Source: Pedobacter cryoconitis (lineage in GTDB: Bacteria > Bacteroidota > Bacteroidia > Sphingobacteriales > Sphingobacteriaceae). From it: a stretch of 64,000 nucleotides of DNA. The translations under genes were made by a program, and so were the position numbers. The notes under the pieces were generated by a model. It saw only the letters and a list, made by a program, of their open reading frames with translations. It had not been told where the DNA came from and did no database searches. The stretch is from the NCBI RefSeq assembly GCF_014200605.1, contig NZ_JACHCE010000011.1:1-64000 (forward strand), written 5' to 3'. Below, piece by piece: positions 54,886-64,000 of this stretch (within the stretch, counting starts at the first letter, position 1; every line of letters begins with the position of its first letter).

Positions 54886-56139
54886 ATGGAAAATTACAGC
54901 ATTGTCATATTTATTCTTGCAGTGATGATCGGTTTATCAGCAATTGCTGATAAAATCCGGTTACCTTATCCAATATTATTAATCATTGCAGGTATAGCAG
55001 TTGGTTTTATTCCGGGACTGCCTGATATTGAATTAAATCCTAATGTTGTTTTTCTGATTTTTCTTCCGCCATTATTATACGATGCGGCTTTTAACATCTC
55101 CTTTCAGGAGTTTAAAACAAATATCAATACGATCTCAGCTTTAGCGATCTCGCTTGTTTTTTTAACAGCCACGGGAATAGCAGTAATCGCACATTACTTA
55201 ATCCCTGGTATGAGCTGGCCTCTTTCGTTTGTTCTTGGGGCAATCCTTTCCGCTACTGATGCAGTAGCAGCAATGAGTATTACTAAAGGTTTGGGGTTGT
55301 CACATAAAACCAATACGATATTGGAAGGAGAAAGCCTGGTTAATGACGCTTCGGCACTTGTTGCTTACAGATTTGCAGTTGCCGCTGTGACAGGTTCAGT
55401 TTTTGTTTTATGGAAGGCTTCACTGGAATTTGCGCTATTAATGGCTGGAGGTTTTGTAATCGGTTTGATCATGGGCCGGATTTTAGCTTATATCCTCAGA
55501 TTTGTTAAGGATAATGCCATTGTTACCATCAGTTTCATGCTGCTGATGCCTTTTGTCACCTATCTGGTTGCAGAAGAATTGCATGTTTCGGGGGTGATAG
55601 CAGTTGTTGTTCTTGGGCTTGGAATTTCGCGGTTCAGTAATAAAGTATTTCCTGAAAAATTAAAAACAGAATCCAGAACTATCTGGGATATTATCATTTT
55701 TCTGCTCAATGGACTGATCTTTATTTTGATAGGACTGGAGTTCCCTTACATTATCAGAAATATTGATAACGAACTTATACCAGCCTATGTGGGTTATGCA
55801 TTTATCATTACTATTGCGGCTTTGTTACTGCGCATGGCCAGGGTATTTTTACAACAAGTCAATCTGCAAAATGTTTTCCGTAAGAAAAAGGGACGAATCA
55901 CTGAACATGCATTACTAGATTTTAATACCAGTCTGATCATCAGCTGGTCTGGAATGCGCGGTATCGTATCGCTTGCCATAGCAATAGGTTTACCAATGAC
56001 CCTGGGTGATGGAAGTCCCTTCCCGCAGCGAAATGCAATTATATTTATTGCCATAGTTGTCGTTTTGTTTACGCTGATCGGGCAGGGGCTCACTTTACCC
56101 TGGATCGTAAAAAGCCTTAATCCAAAAGATCCGGTATAA
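54886..56139 (+). CDS. CPA1-family Na+/H+ antiporter
   Basis: 417 residues with about 12 membrane helices. The core has FLPPLLYDAAFN and the conserved ion-binding Asn-Asp in ESLVNDASALVAYRFA. WSGMRGIVSLAIAIGLP is near the end, which is typical of CPA1 exchangers. No long cytosolic tail. It exchanges sodium (or potassium) for protons at the inner membrane. Confidence 0.92.
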   Translation: MENYSIVIFILAVMIGLSAIADKIRLPYPILLIIAGIAVGFIPGLPDIELNPNVVFLIFLPPLLYDAAFNISFQEFKTNINTISALAISLVFLTATGIAVIAHYLIPGMSWPLSFVLGAILSATDAVAAMSITKGLGLSHKTNTILEGESLVNDASALVAYRFAVAAVTGSVFVLWKASLEFALLMAGGFVIGLIMGRILAYILRFVKDNAIVTISFMLLMPFVTYLVAEELHVSGVIAVVVLGLGISRFSNKVFPEKLKTESRTIWDIIIFLLNGLIFILIGLEFPYIIRNIDNELIPAYVGYAFIITIAALLLRMARVFLQQVNLQNVFRKKKGRITEHALLDFNTSLIISWSGMRGIVSLAIAIGLPMTLGDGSPFPQRNAIIFIAIVVVLFTLIGQGLTLPWIVKSLNPKDPV

Positions 56140-56165
56140 GATAGCCAGGGTTTACAAAAACAGGT

Positions 56166-57656
56166 TTAACTGCCCGAAAGAGCTTTGATATGCTGTACTG
56201 CATTTTTATTCTCAGGATTCAGGGATAAAGATTTTTTATAGTTCAAAAGCGCTTCTTGATCATTCCCGGTAATTTCAAGTATTTCTCCAAGACTATCATA
56301 GGCATTTGCACTTTCAGGATAAAGCTTTACATTCAATCTGAAAATTGAAAGGGCTTTAGCTATTTCTTTTTCACTAAGCAGTTGATAAGCCCATCCATTA
56401 AGGTCATCTTCATTCAGATTAAAAGATGGGTCTTTCTTTTTCAGTCTGGCGGCTATAGCTGCTGACTGATCAAAACCCTGCTTCAATAATTCAGCTCTTA
56501 ATTTCCGGATAGCAGGAGCCAGGCCAAAACCATTTGATTGATGCATTTCAGGGATATAATAGGCTGCTATTTCATCAATAAACCGATCCGGGTTAGCGCC
56601 CATCAGATTCGTAAGGACAACAATCGAAAGGTCATCCTTCCGGTATACAAATAGTGCAGATCTACCACCACCAACCGGTCCGACAGCAGGATGTTCTGCT
56701 CTGGAAACTGTTGGCCATCCCAGTGCATAACCGTTGGTAAGCTGGTTGAACCCGCCTATTTTTCCATTATTTAAGATAGCAGGGCCCCATAAGGTTTCCA
56801 GACTGGCTTTTTGTTTTAATAATTGGCCATCTTTCAGGGCGATGATCCAGTTTGCCATATCTTTTGCAGTAGACAAAATTCCGGCAGCTGTTCTGAAAAA
56901 GACTGGAAACTGGATATAGGCAGTACCAGGACTATTGCCTCTTACTGGTTTGCCGCCAACAAATTTTACCATTGTATAGGCACCCGCCGAATGCTGAATT
57001 ACGTCAAATGAATCTCCAAACCTGGTTAATGGCATATCAGCTACTTTAAACTGTCTATCCTCAATAAATTTAGTAAAATGTACTCCGCTTAGTTTAGTAA
57101 TGATCTTTCCGAGAATGACATAGCCGGTTTGATTGTAACTGAACTGATCTCCTGTTTTGAATTCCAGGGGTAAGGTCCGTACCTTTTTCCAGGCCAGGTT
57201 TTCGTTAGCATTTTCTAAGATCTGCTCATTGGGGTCCAATATATCCGGTAGGCCTGAGGTATGGGTTAATACCTGCTTCAATGTGATTTTTTGCCATGAT
57301 ACAGGCAGGCTATCTATATAAAGAGAGATCGGATCATTGATTTTAAGCTTTCCTTCTTCAGCCAGTTGCATAATGGCTACTCCGGTAAAAGCCTTGGTAA
57401 TTGAATTGATGGAGAAAATACTCTGATCAGTTGCCGGGATCGAATTTTCAAGATTAGCTGTACCGTAACTGTTCAGTTTTACAATCTTCCCCTGGCGGAT
57501 TACAGCCAGCTGTAAAGCGGGAATATGCTGTGCCTGCATTCTTTGCCTGAGGAATAAATCAATACTATCAGGCTGTTGAGTTTGCTGAGCCTGAGTTAAA
57601 GCAGGTGCAAATGTTCCAAAGAATAAAATGGCAGCGCGTAAATATTTGGTCTTCAT
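56166..57656 (-). CDS. Secreted serine hydrolase with C-terminal TPR
   Basis: 496 residues from the ATG at 57656, chosen because it gives a clean signal peptide (AAILFFGTFAPALTQAQQ). Beta-lactamase-family motifs: SINSITKAFTG (SxxK) and FSYNQTGY (YxN), with HPAVGPVGGGRS in place of KTG. The C-terminal about 100 residues form TPR-like helices (ANAYDSLGEILEITGNDQEALLNYKKSLSLNPENKNAV). A peptidase or esterase with a protein-binding tail. Confidence 0.88.
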   Translation of the reverse strand: MKTKYLRAAILFFGTFAPALTQAQQTQQPDSIDLFLRQRMQAQHIPALQLAVIRQGKIVKLNSYGTANLENSIPATDQSIFSINSITKAFTGVAIMQLAEEGKLKINDPISLYIDSLPVSWQKITLKQVLTHTSGLPDILDPNEQILENANENLAWKKVRTLPLEFKTGDQFSYNQTGYVILGKIITKLSGVHFTKFIEDRQFKVADMPLTRFGDSFDVIQHSAGAYTMVKFVGGKPVRGNSPGTAYIQFPVFFRTAAGILSTAKDMANWIIALKDGQLLKQKASLETLWGPAILNNGKIGGFNQLTNGYALGWPTVSRAEHPAVGPVGGGRSALFVYRKDDLSIVVLTNLMGANPDRFIDEIAAYYIPEMHQSNGFGLAPAIRKLRAELLKQGFDQSAAIAARLKKKDPSFNLNEDDLNGWAYQLLSEKEIAKALSIFRLNVKLYPESANAYDSLGEILEITGNDQEALLNYKKSLSLNPENKNAVQHIKALSGS

Positions 57657-57843
57657 ATTTTTTGAGGGTGTTAAATCGCTAATAAGATCGCTCATGTTAA
57701 TTTATGTTACAAAATTTCTTGTCAGAAGCAGAATAAAAAATGATCCCATTTAATACGTTTTGCCTGTTAAGTTTTATTTAATTTAGCAAAGCAATTTTAT
57801 TTGATGTTGTGGTTAAAAGTGATGGATTATAAAATAAATATTT

Positions 57844-58905
57844 ATGAACGCTGATAAAGAACTCTTATTTTTCTTTAGTGCTTTGGGAACTTTCAACGGG
57901 TTTATTTTAAGCGTATACTTTCTCTTTTTTACCAGTAAAAAGTATCTCTCCAATTATTTTCTGGGTGCTTTACTACTTGCTTTAAGTGTGCGCATTGGTA
58001 AGTCTGTCTTGCTGTATTTTCATGCTGACCTGCCTAAGATATATCTGCAAATCGGGCTTTCGGCCTGCTTTTTTATCGGCCCCTTTCTTTATTATTTCTT
58101 GAAATCAGCAATTGAAGGGATAAATGTTATCAAAAAAACGTGGTTATGGAATTTGATCATATTGTTTATCATCATAGCCGCTACGGGGTCCACGTTTTCT
58201 TATCAAAATTATCCAAAGTTATGGAATGGGTATTTTGTGTGGGTCATTTATCTCCAATGGCTTTTTTATGTAGGTGCAGCTGGTTTTACAGGCAGAGGGA
58301 TATGGACAAAAATCTTCGTCAAAAATGAGCAGATGAGTGCTCGCGAGATCTGGCTTTCAATGATCTATATCAGCAATCTCATCATCTTTGTCTTTTATTT
58401 TCTTGCTTTGATCAATGCACCTTTTACCTCTTATCTCAATGGTTCAATTGTCTTCTCCTTTATTCTCTATCTGACTATTTCTGTTCTTTTACACAGAAAG
58501 AAAACTGACGACTTGTTTTTGGTAACCCAAAGCAAGAACCAGGTCAAAAAAGTAAATGAAGAAGATGCCGGAATCTTATTGAGAAAGCTGGACAAAATAA
58601 TGACTGAGAAAGAATTTTACAAAAACCCTGACCTGAAGCTAAGTGATTTATCTAAAGGGGTTCACATTTCCAGTCATCAGTTATCCCAGTTTTTAAATGA
58701 TAGCGTAGGTAAAAACTTCACTACCTATGTCAATGAATTCAGGGTGAATGAAGCTTGCAAAATTATATCGTCCGATAATCGCCTTACTCTGGAGTCTATA
58801 GGCTATGAGGTAGGCTTTAATTCTAAATCCACTTTTTTTGCTGCTTTTAAAAAGCTAAAAAGCACTACACCATTGAATTATCAGCAGAATATCCTGAAAT
58901 CTTAA
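57844..58905 (+). CDS. AraC-family membrane-anchored regulator
   Basis: 353 residues. About 6-7 membrane helices (1-220), a linker, then an AraC-type double helix-turn-helix (about 250-345): LKLSDLSKGVHISSHQLSQFLNDSVG and LTLESIGYEVGFNSKSTFFAAFKKLKSTTPLNYQQ. Probably senses a membrane or periplasmic signal. It may control the neighbouring barrel gene at 59021. Confidence 0.88.
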   Translation: MNADKELLFFFSALGTFNGFILSVYFLFFTSKKYLSNYFLGALLLALSVRIGKSVLLYFHADLPKIYLQIGLSACFFIGPFLYYFLKSAIEGINVIKKTWLWNLIILFIIIAATGSTFSYQNYPKLWNGYFVWVIYLQWLFYVGAAGFTGRGIWTKIFVKNEQMSAREIWLSMIYISNLIIFVFYFLALINAPFTSYLNGSIVFSFILYLTISVLLHRKKTDDLFLVTQSKNQVKKVNEEDAGILLRKLDKIMTEKEFYKNPDLKLSDLSKGVHISSHQLSQFLNDSVGKNFTTYVNEFRVNEACKIISSDNRLTLESIGYEVGFNSKSTFFAAFKKLKSTTPLNYQQNILKS

Positions 58906-59020
58906 GTTAGTTATGGAGTACTGATTTATAAATTCGTACTCCTGATTCCTGTTTTCAACACCTGCATGCCGGATTTCCTTTGGACTTTTGTAAAGAATCC
59001 AAATTTAATCCGCAAAATTT

Positions 59021-61411
59021 ATGAGGTATATTTTCGCCCTGCTCATTCTTCTTATTCTTTCTTCATCCGCAAAAACACAAGCTCAAAATATCAATACCAT
59101 TTCTGGCAGAGTAATCAATACCAATCAGGAAACCCTGATGGGCAATATCAGAGTACTGTCCGCAGCAGATTCAACTTTTATCGGGGGTTTAAGTTTTGCA
59201 AATGGTGTTTTTGAAATCTCCGGTATCCATAATAAAGAGGTCTTACTGAAATTAACTTCCTTATTATTTGCGGATACTACAGTTAGGGTGAAATATAATG
59301 GACAGGGGGTCATTGATATTGGTGATCTTATCATTAACGAAAATAAAAACCAGTTAAACGAGGTTCAGATCAGAAGCGGGCCTCAGTTAATGAAGTATAA
59401 TAGCAATGGAAATCTGGAAGTCAATGTCGCCAATACGATTCTTGCAGGCAGCAGCTCGGTCAATGAAATATTAACGAGGTCGCCGAATGTGATTGTAACG
59501 GAAGGCCGGATTTCGGTATTTGGAAAAGGAGATGCTATCATTTACCTGAATGGTAAACTGATTACTAATGAAAGAATGGCTTCGATCCCTGTTTCGCAAA
59601 TTTCTAAGATTGAGATTATCTCCAATCCATCTTCTAAGTATGATGCAGAAGGAAAAGCTGTAATTAATGTGATTACAAAAGTTAATAGCAATGACGGACT
59701 TTTTGGTTCAGCCAGTGAACAGTTTACGACTTCTGAATTTGCCGGTAGCAATTCAAATACTTTAGTAGATCTGAATTATGCTATGGGACCATTTTCAATA
59801 GTCGGTAATTACGGTTTACTTTTAGGGAGAAACAGAGAAGTCTTATATACCACCAGAACCAGGCCTGCTGAAAGCGACTATTTGAAGTCTGAGCTAACCA
59901 CAGACTGGAAACGTAAATACAATAACTTCTCCAATTTTGGTCTGGGAGTTCAGTATAATATCAATCCGCAGAGTGATATCTCTTTGGCCTATAGTGGAAA
60001 CTTTGAAGATTTAGGTGGAAGTCAGAATAGTCAAAATAGGATTGAGACCAGGCAGAACAATAGCTTTTATACCAGTAATATTGATAAAGATGAAATCAGG
60101 CTTAACCAGTCTGTTATCTTAAATTACAATAAAAAACTGGATACGCTGGGGTCGGCAATCTTTGCAGGAAGTCAATATTCGCATTTCAATACAAATGTTA
60201 ATGATTTTATAGGGGAGACTAGTGTTATCGATGATACAAATGGCCTGAGATTTCTGAAGAATGATGTGCGGCATCAGATCTCTATATTCAGTACACAGTT
60301 TGATTATACAAAAATATCGGGTTCTGGTGGTAAGCTGGAGGCTGGTGCTAAATTCAGTACAGCTTACACCACCTCAGGTACAAATTTTTTAGTTGCTGAA
60401 AATACGAAGGATTTCGAGCTGGACACTGATTTATCCAGTAATTTTAAGTACAAAGAACTGATACCAGCTGCCTATATGAATTACAGTGCTGCGCTCAGTA
60501 ACCGGACAAAATTTGGGATTGGGGTAAGGGGAGAGTGGACTAATTATCAGTTAAATACTACGGTTGGCGACGGGCAGGTCGTTGAGGCCGGCTATTTCAA
60601 TATTTTTCCGAACCTGGTAATCAATACAGCTATTTCTGATCAGTTTAAACTGAGTGCTTCGTATGTTTCTAAAATAACAAGGCCAAGGTACCAGTCTCTT
60701 AATCCTTTTGTGATTTACCAGGATCCTTTCACTACGATTGAAGGGAACCCAAACCTGGTTCCGGAAAAAGTTCATTCATTTGAGCTGGGTACTAATTATA
60801 AAATGTTTGACCTGAAAATTGGCTATAATTACACTTTAAATCCAATCAGTGGGGCTGCATTAAGAGGAAACGGGCCAAATAGTTATGTGCTGAAAACAAT
60901 AAATCTGGATAAAGACCATACCTTTTTCACTTCTATTGCTGCCTCTTTTAATATCAAATGGTGGACCACGATGAATACAGTTAGCTTAAGTTATAGCAAG
61001 TCGATAGATCATCAGTTTTCTTTTGTCGTTGTTAAACCAAGACCGCAATTATACTTGTATTCAAATAATACTTTCAACATCAGTAATCTGTTCAAAGTTC
61101 AGGTTCTGGCCTGGTATCTGGGAGATAGATATTATGGATTATATTATAATAAGAGCAGATCTGCTGTGACATTGGGGCTGGAGAAGAATTTCTTCAATAA
61201 TGTTATCAAGGGAAGGTTTACTGCAAATGATATCTTTCGCCGGACAAATACCACTGGAAATTATAACGTGGGACAAACTGATATCTACTTTGACAGGACC
61301 AATAACAATAACTATTTCAGATTAAGTGCAACTTATAATTTTGGAAAATCAAGTCAGTCCGGTTACAGCAATAAGGTGACCGGGCAAGCTGAAAATAATA
61401 GGGCTAATTAA
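59021..61411 (+). CDS. TonB-dependent-receptor-like outer-membrane barrel protein
   Basis: 796 residues: signal peptide (LLILLILSSSAKTQAQ), carboxypeptidase-regulatory-like N-terminus (about 22-100), plug (SVNEILTRSPNVIVTEGRISVFGKGDAIIYLNGKL) and a beta barrel ending in FRLSATYNFGKSS. Same architecture as the protein at 50695-53070, though not obviously a recent duplicate. It follows the AraC-type regulator. Confidence 0.85.
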   Translation: MRYIFALLILLILSSSAKTQAQNINTISGRVINTNQETLMGNIRVLSAADSTFIGGLSFANGVFEISGIHNKEVLLKLTSLLFADTTVRVKYNGQGVIDIGDLIINENKNQLNEVQIRSGPQLMKYNSNGNLEVNVANTILAGSSSVNEILTRSPNVIVTEGRISVFGKGDAIIYLNGKLITNERMASIPVSQISKIEIISNPSSKYDAEGKAVINVITKVNSNDGLFGSASEQFTTSEFAGSNSNTLVDLNYAMGPFSIVGNYGLLLGRNREVLYTTRTRPAESDYLKSELTTDWKRKYNNFSNFGLGVQYNINPQSDISLAYSGNFEDLGGSQNSQNRIETRQNNSFYTSNIDKDEIRLNQSVILNYNKKLDTLGSAIFAGSQYSHFNTNVNDFIGETSVIDDTNGLRFLKNDVRHQISIFSTQFDYTKISGSGGKLEAGAKFSTAYTTSGTNFLVAENTKDFELDTDLSSNFKYKELIPAAYMNYSAALSNRTKFGIGVRGEWTNYQLNTTVGDGQVVEAGYFNIFPNLVINTAISDQFKLSASYVSKITRPRYQSLNPFVIYQDPFTTIEGNPNLVPEKVHSFELGTNYKMFDLKIGYNYTLNPISGAALRGNGPNSYVLKTINLDKDHTFFTSIAASFNIKWWTTMNTVSLSYSKSIDHQFSFVVVKPRPQLYLYSNNTFNISNLFKVQVLAWYLGDRYYGLYYNKSRSAVTLGLEKNFFNNVIKGRFTANDIFRRTNTTGNYNVGQTDIYFDRTNNNNYFRLSATYNFGKSSQSGYSNKVTGQAENNRAN

Positions 61412-61514
61412 AAGCAGCCCTTAAGGATGCTAAATTTAGATTAATTTAAGATCTTTTATTTGTACTGATTCTAAATTGGTCTATATTTACCGCCGGATTT
61501 ACCCTAAAGCATAA

Positions 61515-62042
61515 ATGAGATTACAGTACAGCCAGGACATAGACGTGGATGATGCTTTTAATGAGCTCTTTAACAGTCATTGGCATGGGGTATATAATCT
61601 TTGTCTGCGGTATTGTGCCGAAGAAGCTGTGGCTAAAGACCTGACTCAAAATATATTTATGTCTATCTGGGAGAAGAAAACTACTTTTCAGGATAAAAAA
61701 AGTGCAGAGCAGTACCTGAGTAAATCCGCAAAATATCAGGTATTGAACTATCTCAGAAACAAGAAGGATACTGTAGAAGCCAATGAACATACCGGTAATC
61801 AGAATTCAATTGAAACCTTGCGTTATAATCCGGAATCTGTTTATACCTGTAATGAACTTTCCAGGAAGATCAATCTCCAGATTGAAACTTTACCAGAGCC
61901 AGCCAGGACCATATTTCTGTTAAGCCGTCAGCAGACAAAAAGTTACCTGCAAATTGCAGATCAGCTGGGTATATCTGTGAAAACGGTAGAGAAACATATG
62001 ACCCGTGCACTCCGAAGTTTAAGAACAGCACTGCTTGGATAA
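61515..62042 (+). CDS. ECF sigma factor (FecI-like)
   Basis: 175 residues with sigma-70 region 2 (DAFNELFNSHWHGVYNLCLRYCAEEAVAKDLTQNIFMSIWEK) and region 4 (LPEPARTIFLLSRQQTKSYLQIADQLGISVKTVEKHMTRALRSLR). It is followed after 57 bp by a FecR-type anti-sigma and then a TonB receptor, the common Bacteroidota arrangement in which the receptor signals through FecR to the sigma factor. Confidence 0.92.
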   Translation: MRLQYSQDIDVDDAFNELFNSHWHGVYNLCLRYCAEEAVAKDLTQNIFMSIWEKKTTFQDKKSAEQYLSKSAKYQVLNYLRNKKDTVEANEHTGNQNSIETLRYNPESVYTCNELSRKINLQIETLPEPARTIFLLSRQQTKSYLQIADQLGISVKTVEKHMTRALRSLRTALLG

Positions 62043-62099
62043 ATTAAATATTTTATTGATTTAGCGTAGGGTAGCTGCCAGGTTAAGGTAGTTATAGGT

Positions 62100-63050
62100 A
62101 TGAGCAATATACATCCCGATGTATTTAAACGTTATGCCGAAGGTAAATGCACCAGTGAAGAACGGAGATTAGTTGAAGAATGGTTAGAAAAAGAAGATGA
62201 TCTTTCTGTCTTTACGAATCAAAGTGAAGACCCTGTCCTTAAGCATGCTATATGGGCAGAAATAAGAGAAAATGCCACACAAAAACAAACCGGTTATAAA
62301 CTCAAACGGAGCCTGTTTGGTATGGTAGCAGCCATCTTGTTGGTTGCTGCCGGAGCATTTCTTTTCAAACGCAGCCCAGTCACAGCACAGCTTCCCCTGG
62401 CCCGGGAAACATACGAAGTACCCAAAGGAAAAATGATCAGCCTGGTTTTGAATGACGGTACCCAGGTACAATTAGCAGGTGGAAGTTCATTTCAGTATCC
62501 CCGTAATTTCCCTGGTCATACCAGAGAAGTTACATTAATCTCCGGTGAAGCCTTTTTTAAAGTAAAACACAATCCGGAACAACCGTTTATAGTTCACAGC
62601 TCCGGTACAGAAGTAAAAGTTTTGGGTACCCGGTTTAACGTATCCAATGTAAGTGGATCGAAGCATCTTGCTGTTACCCTTACTCAAGGCAGTATTAGTT
62701 TTAAAAGTAAAGATCAGGTAGAAAAGATACTGATCCCCGGCCAGAAGCTGACTTATGATAAAATACTGAATAAAACCCGGAAAATTGAAGCAGCAGATAC
62801 AAGTTATACCACAAGCTGGACAGCAGGGATATTGTGGTTTAAGCAGTCGCCGGTTATGGAGGTTATACAAAAACTGGAAGCTTACTATGGCGTCACTTTC
62901 AAGGTAGAAGGTACCCCTGATCTGACTGTCCCTTTAACGGGTAAGTTTAAACGTCAGCCCTTGTCAAGGATCTTGAAATTAATAGAAAACAGTTCTGAAT
63001 TGAAGTTTAAACAAGAGCAGAATACAATCACAATTTATAAAGCGAAATAA
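62100..63050 (+). CDS. FecR-family anti-sigma factor
   Basis: 316 residues: N-terminal anti-sigma region (about 1-60), one membrane helix (LFGMVAAILLVAAGAFLF, about 75-92), a periplasmic FecR domain (GKMISLVLNDGTQVQLAGGSSFQYP, VTLISGEAFFKVKHN, KVLGTRFNVSN) and a C-terminal DUF4974-like STN-related domain (VMEVIQKLEAYYGVTFKVEG... LKLIENSSELKFKQ). It holds the sigma factor at the inner membrane until the receptor signals. Confidence 0.93.
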   Translation: MSNIHPDVFKRYAEGKCTSEERRLVEEWLEKEDDLSVFTNQSEDPVLKHAIWAEIRENATQKQTGYKLKRSLFGMVAAILLVAAGAFLFKRSPVTAQLPLARETYEVPKGKMISLVLNDGTQVQLAGGSSFQYPRNFPGHTREVTLISGEAFFKVKHNPEQPFIVHSSGTEVKVLGTRFNVSNVSGSKHLAVTLTQGSISFKSKDQVEKILIPGQKLTYDKILNKTRKIEAADTSYTTSWTAGILWFKQSPVMEVIQKLEAYYGVTFKVEGTPDLTVPLTGKFKRQPLSRILKLIENSSELKFKQEQNTITIYKAK

Positions 63051-63196
63051 CAACACACAAAAATAACCACACACCAAATGAATAATAAAGGCAGTCCCAT
63101 ACACCTGGTATCCTGAAAAACTACCGAACGTGCGCTAACACGCCGGTAGCAAATTTTCTCATCAATATCTCACAATTAATGATCAAAAACGAAATT

Positions 63197-64000
63197 ATGA
63201 ATTTAAAAATAAGTTCAGCACTATTGTCGTGCTTAACTATCTCAATTATTACATTTTTTACCACGTTCAATACCGTAAGGGCGCAGACCCATCCAGAAAC
63301 TGTCATCTCAATCAGTCCAAAAACACTTAAATTAAGAGACGTATTTGATCAGTTGTCAGAAAAGGCAGGCCTGAATTTTATTTACAGTAATATCGATAAA
63401 GAGCTTGAAAAAACAATTACAATAAACCCATCTTCTGCACCTGTTAAAGATATCCTTGAACAATTATCTCTGAAATCTGGTCTGAAATTTAGTGCCAGTG
63501 GCGATGATATTGCAGTAAAACATCAGGCTAAAGGAAATATCAGGGGAACCGTAAAAACTACAGACAAAGAGCCTGTTGCTTTTGTCACTGTAAGACTTAA
63601 AGGTTTAAAAAGCACGGAAACTAACGAAGACGGTGAATTTGAGTTTAAAAATATACCAGCTGGCGAGGTTACAATCAGTGTAAGCCATATCGGCCGTTCT
63701 GCGCAAAGCCGAAAAGCAATCGTGAAGGCGGATGAATATATATCCGTTGATTTTATGGTTTCTTCCAGTGCTACAGACTTGCAGGAAGTTGCTGTTAATG
63801 GGAATAGGGCAAACAAATTTGCTGAAAAAAAAAGTGACTATGTAGCCAAGCTGCCATTGAAAAATCTGGAGAATGCCCAGGTATATAATACGGTAAGCAA
63901 CAGGTTAATGAAAGAACAATTGAGTGTAAATGTATTACAGGCTTTGTCTAATATTCCGGGAGCTGTGCCATCTACCAGTGCAAGAGGAGAGACCCAGATT
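63197..64000 (+). CDS. TonB-dependent receptor with STN domain (partial)
   Basis: Starts at ATG 63197 with a signal peptide (ending NTVRAQTH) and runs off the window after 268 codons. An STN domain (about 35-110: LKLRDVFDQLSEKAGLNFIYSNIDKE) is followed by a carboxypeptidase-regulatory-like domain (about 115-200) and the start of the plug (NVLQALSNIPGAVPSTS). The STN domain signals to the FecR upstream. A siderophore or glycan receptor; the end of the gene is not in view. Confidence 0.9.
   Translation, partial: MNLKISSALLSCLTISIITFFTTFNTVRAQTHPETVISISPKTLKLRDVFDQLSEKAGLNFIYSNIDKELEKTITINPSSAPVKDILEQLSLKSGLKFSASGDDIAVKHQAKGNIRGTVKTTDKEPVAFVTVRLKGLKSTETNEDGEFEFKNIPAGEVTISVSHIGRSAQSRKAIVKADEYISVDFMVSSSATDLQEVAVNGNRANKFAEKKSDYVAKLPLKNLENAQVYNTVSNRLMKEQLSVNVLQALSNIPGAVPSTSARGETQI

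Noticed and set aside
1..64000. CRISPR array or prophage
   Set aside because: No regularly spaced identical repeats and no phage structural, terminase or lysis genes were seen.

Overview
The window looks like Bacteroidota DNA, most likely Pedobacter or a close Sphingobacteriaceae relative. The evidence is SusC/SusD pairs, FecI/FecR-type regulation with an STN-type TonB receptor, BtgA/DUF5712 mobilization proteins, an ORF6N protein, a Bacteroidota-type tyrosine integrase and few Shine-Dalgarno sites. It has two halves joined at a tRNA-Lys(TTT) gene at 29613-29685 (minus).

LEFT HALF (1 to about 29.6 kb) is accessory DNA inserted at the 3' end of that tRNA. The last 17-18 bp of the tRNA gene recur at 39-55 and 4514-4531, each followed by a related AT-rich block. 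This implies two tandem islands. The outer one (about 39-4531) has lost its integrase. It carries a CHAT-domain protease-like protein, an HNH endonuclease and a broken GHKL ATPase gene. The inner one (about 4514-29628, 25 kb) is a mobilizable island with a tyrosine integrase beside the tRNA, an ORF6N protein, helix-turn-helix proteins and a BtgA/DUF5712 mobilization pair. Its cargo looks like defence and conflict genes: AlbA_2 protein, DUF4365 nuclease-like gene (split by an in-frame TGA), a catalytically defective prokaryotic Argonaute in a tightly overlapping operon with two membrane proteins, a HEPN-type gene cluster, a nucleotidyltransferase, and a RES-domain protein. It also carries a graspetide (omega-ester peptide) locus: a precursor with three TKT-x4-E-x-DD repeats, its ATP-grasp macrocyclase and a membrane protein.

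RIGHT HALF (29.7-64 kb) is ordinary chromosome. It holds a serine hydrolase, a hotdog thioesterase and an ABC exporter/permease group (all minus). Next is a polysaccharide utilization locus at 37.1-50.2 kb: SusC, SusD, a surface lipoprotein, two GH2 glycosidases, an alginate-lyase-fold polysaccharide lyase and a GH88 unsaturated uronyl hydrolase. This points to a uronic-acid-containing glycan degraded by lyase, then GH88, then GH2. After it come a small lipoprotein, a TonB-type outer-membrane protein, a TPR protein, a phosphoesterase, a CPA1 Na+/H+ antiporter, a serine hydrolase with TPRs, an AraC-type membrane regulator, another outer-membrane barrel, and an ECF sigma/FecR/TonB-receptor locus that runs off the window end.

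The two most notable systems are the inactive-Argonaute plus two-membrane-protein operon (11356-15016) and the graspetide cluster (25576-27431), in which the macrocyclase start codon lies inside the DNA for the precursor's third core repeat. All calls come from reading the sequence; no database search was run.
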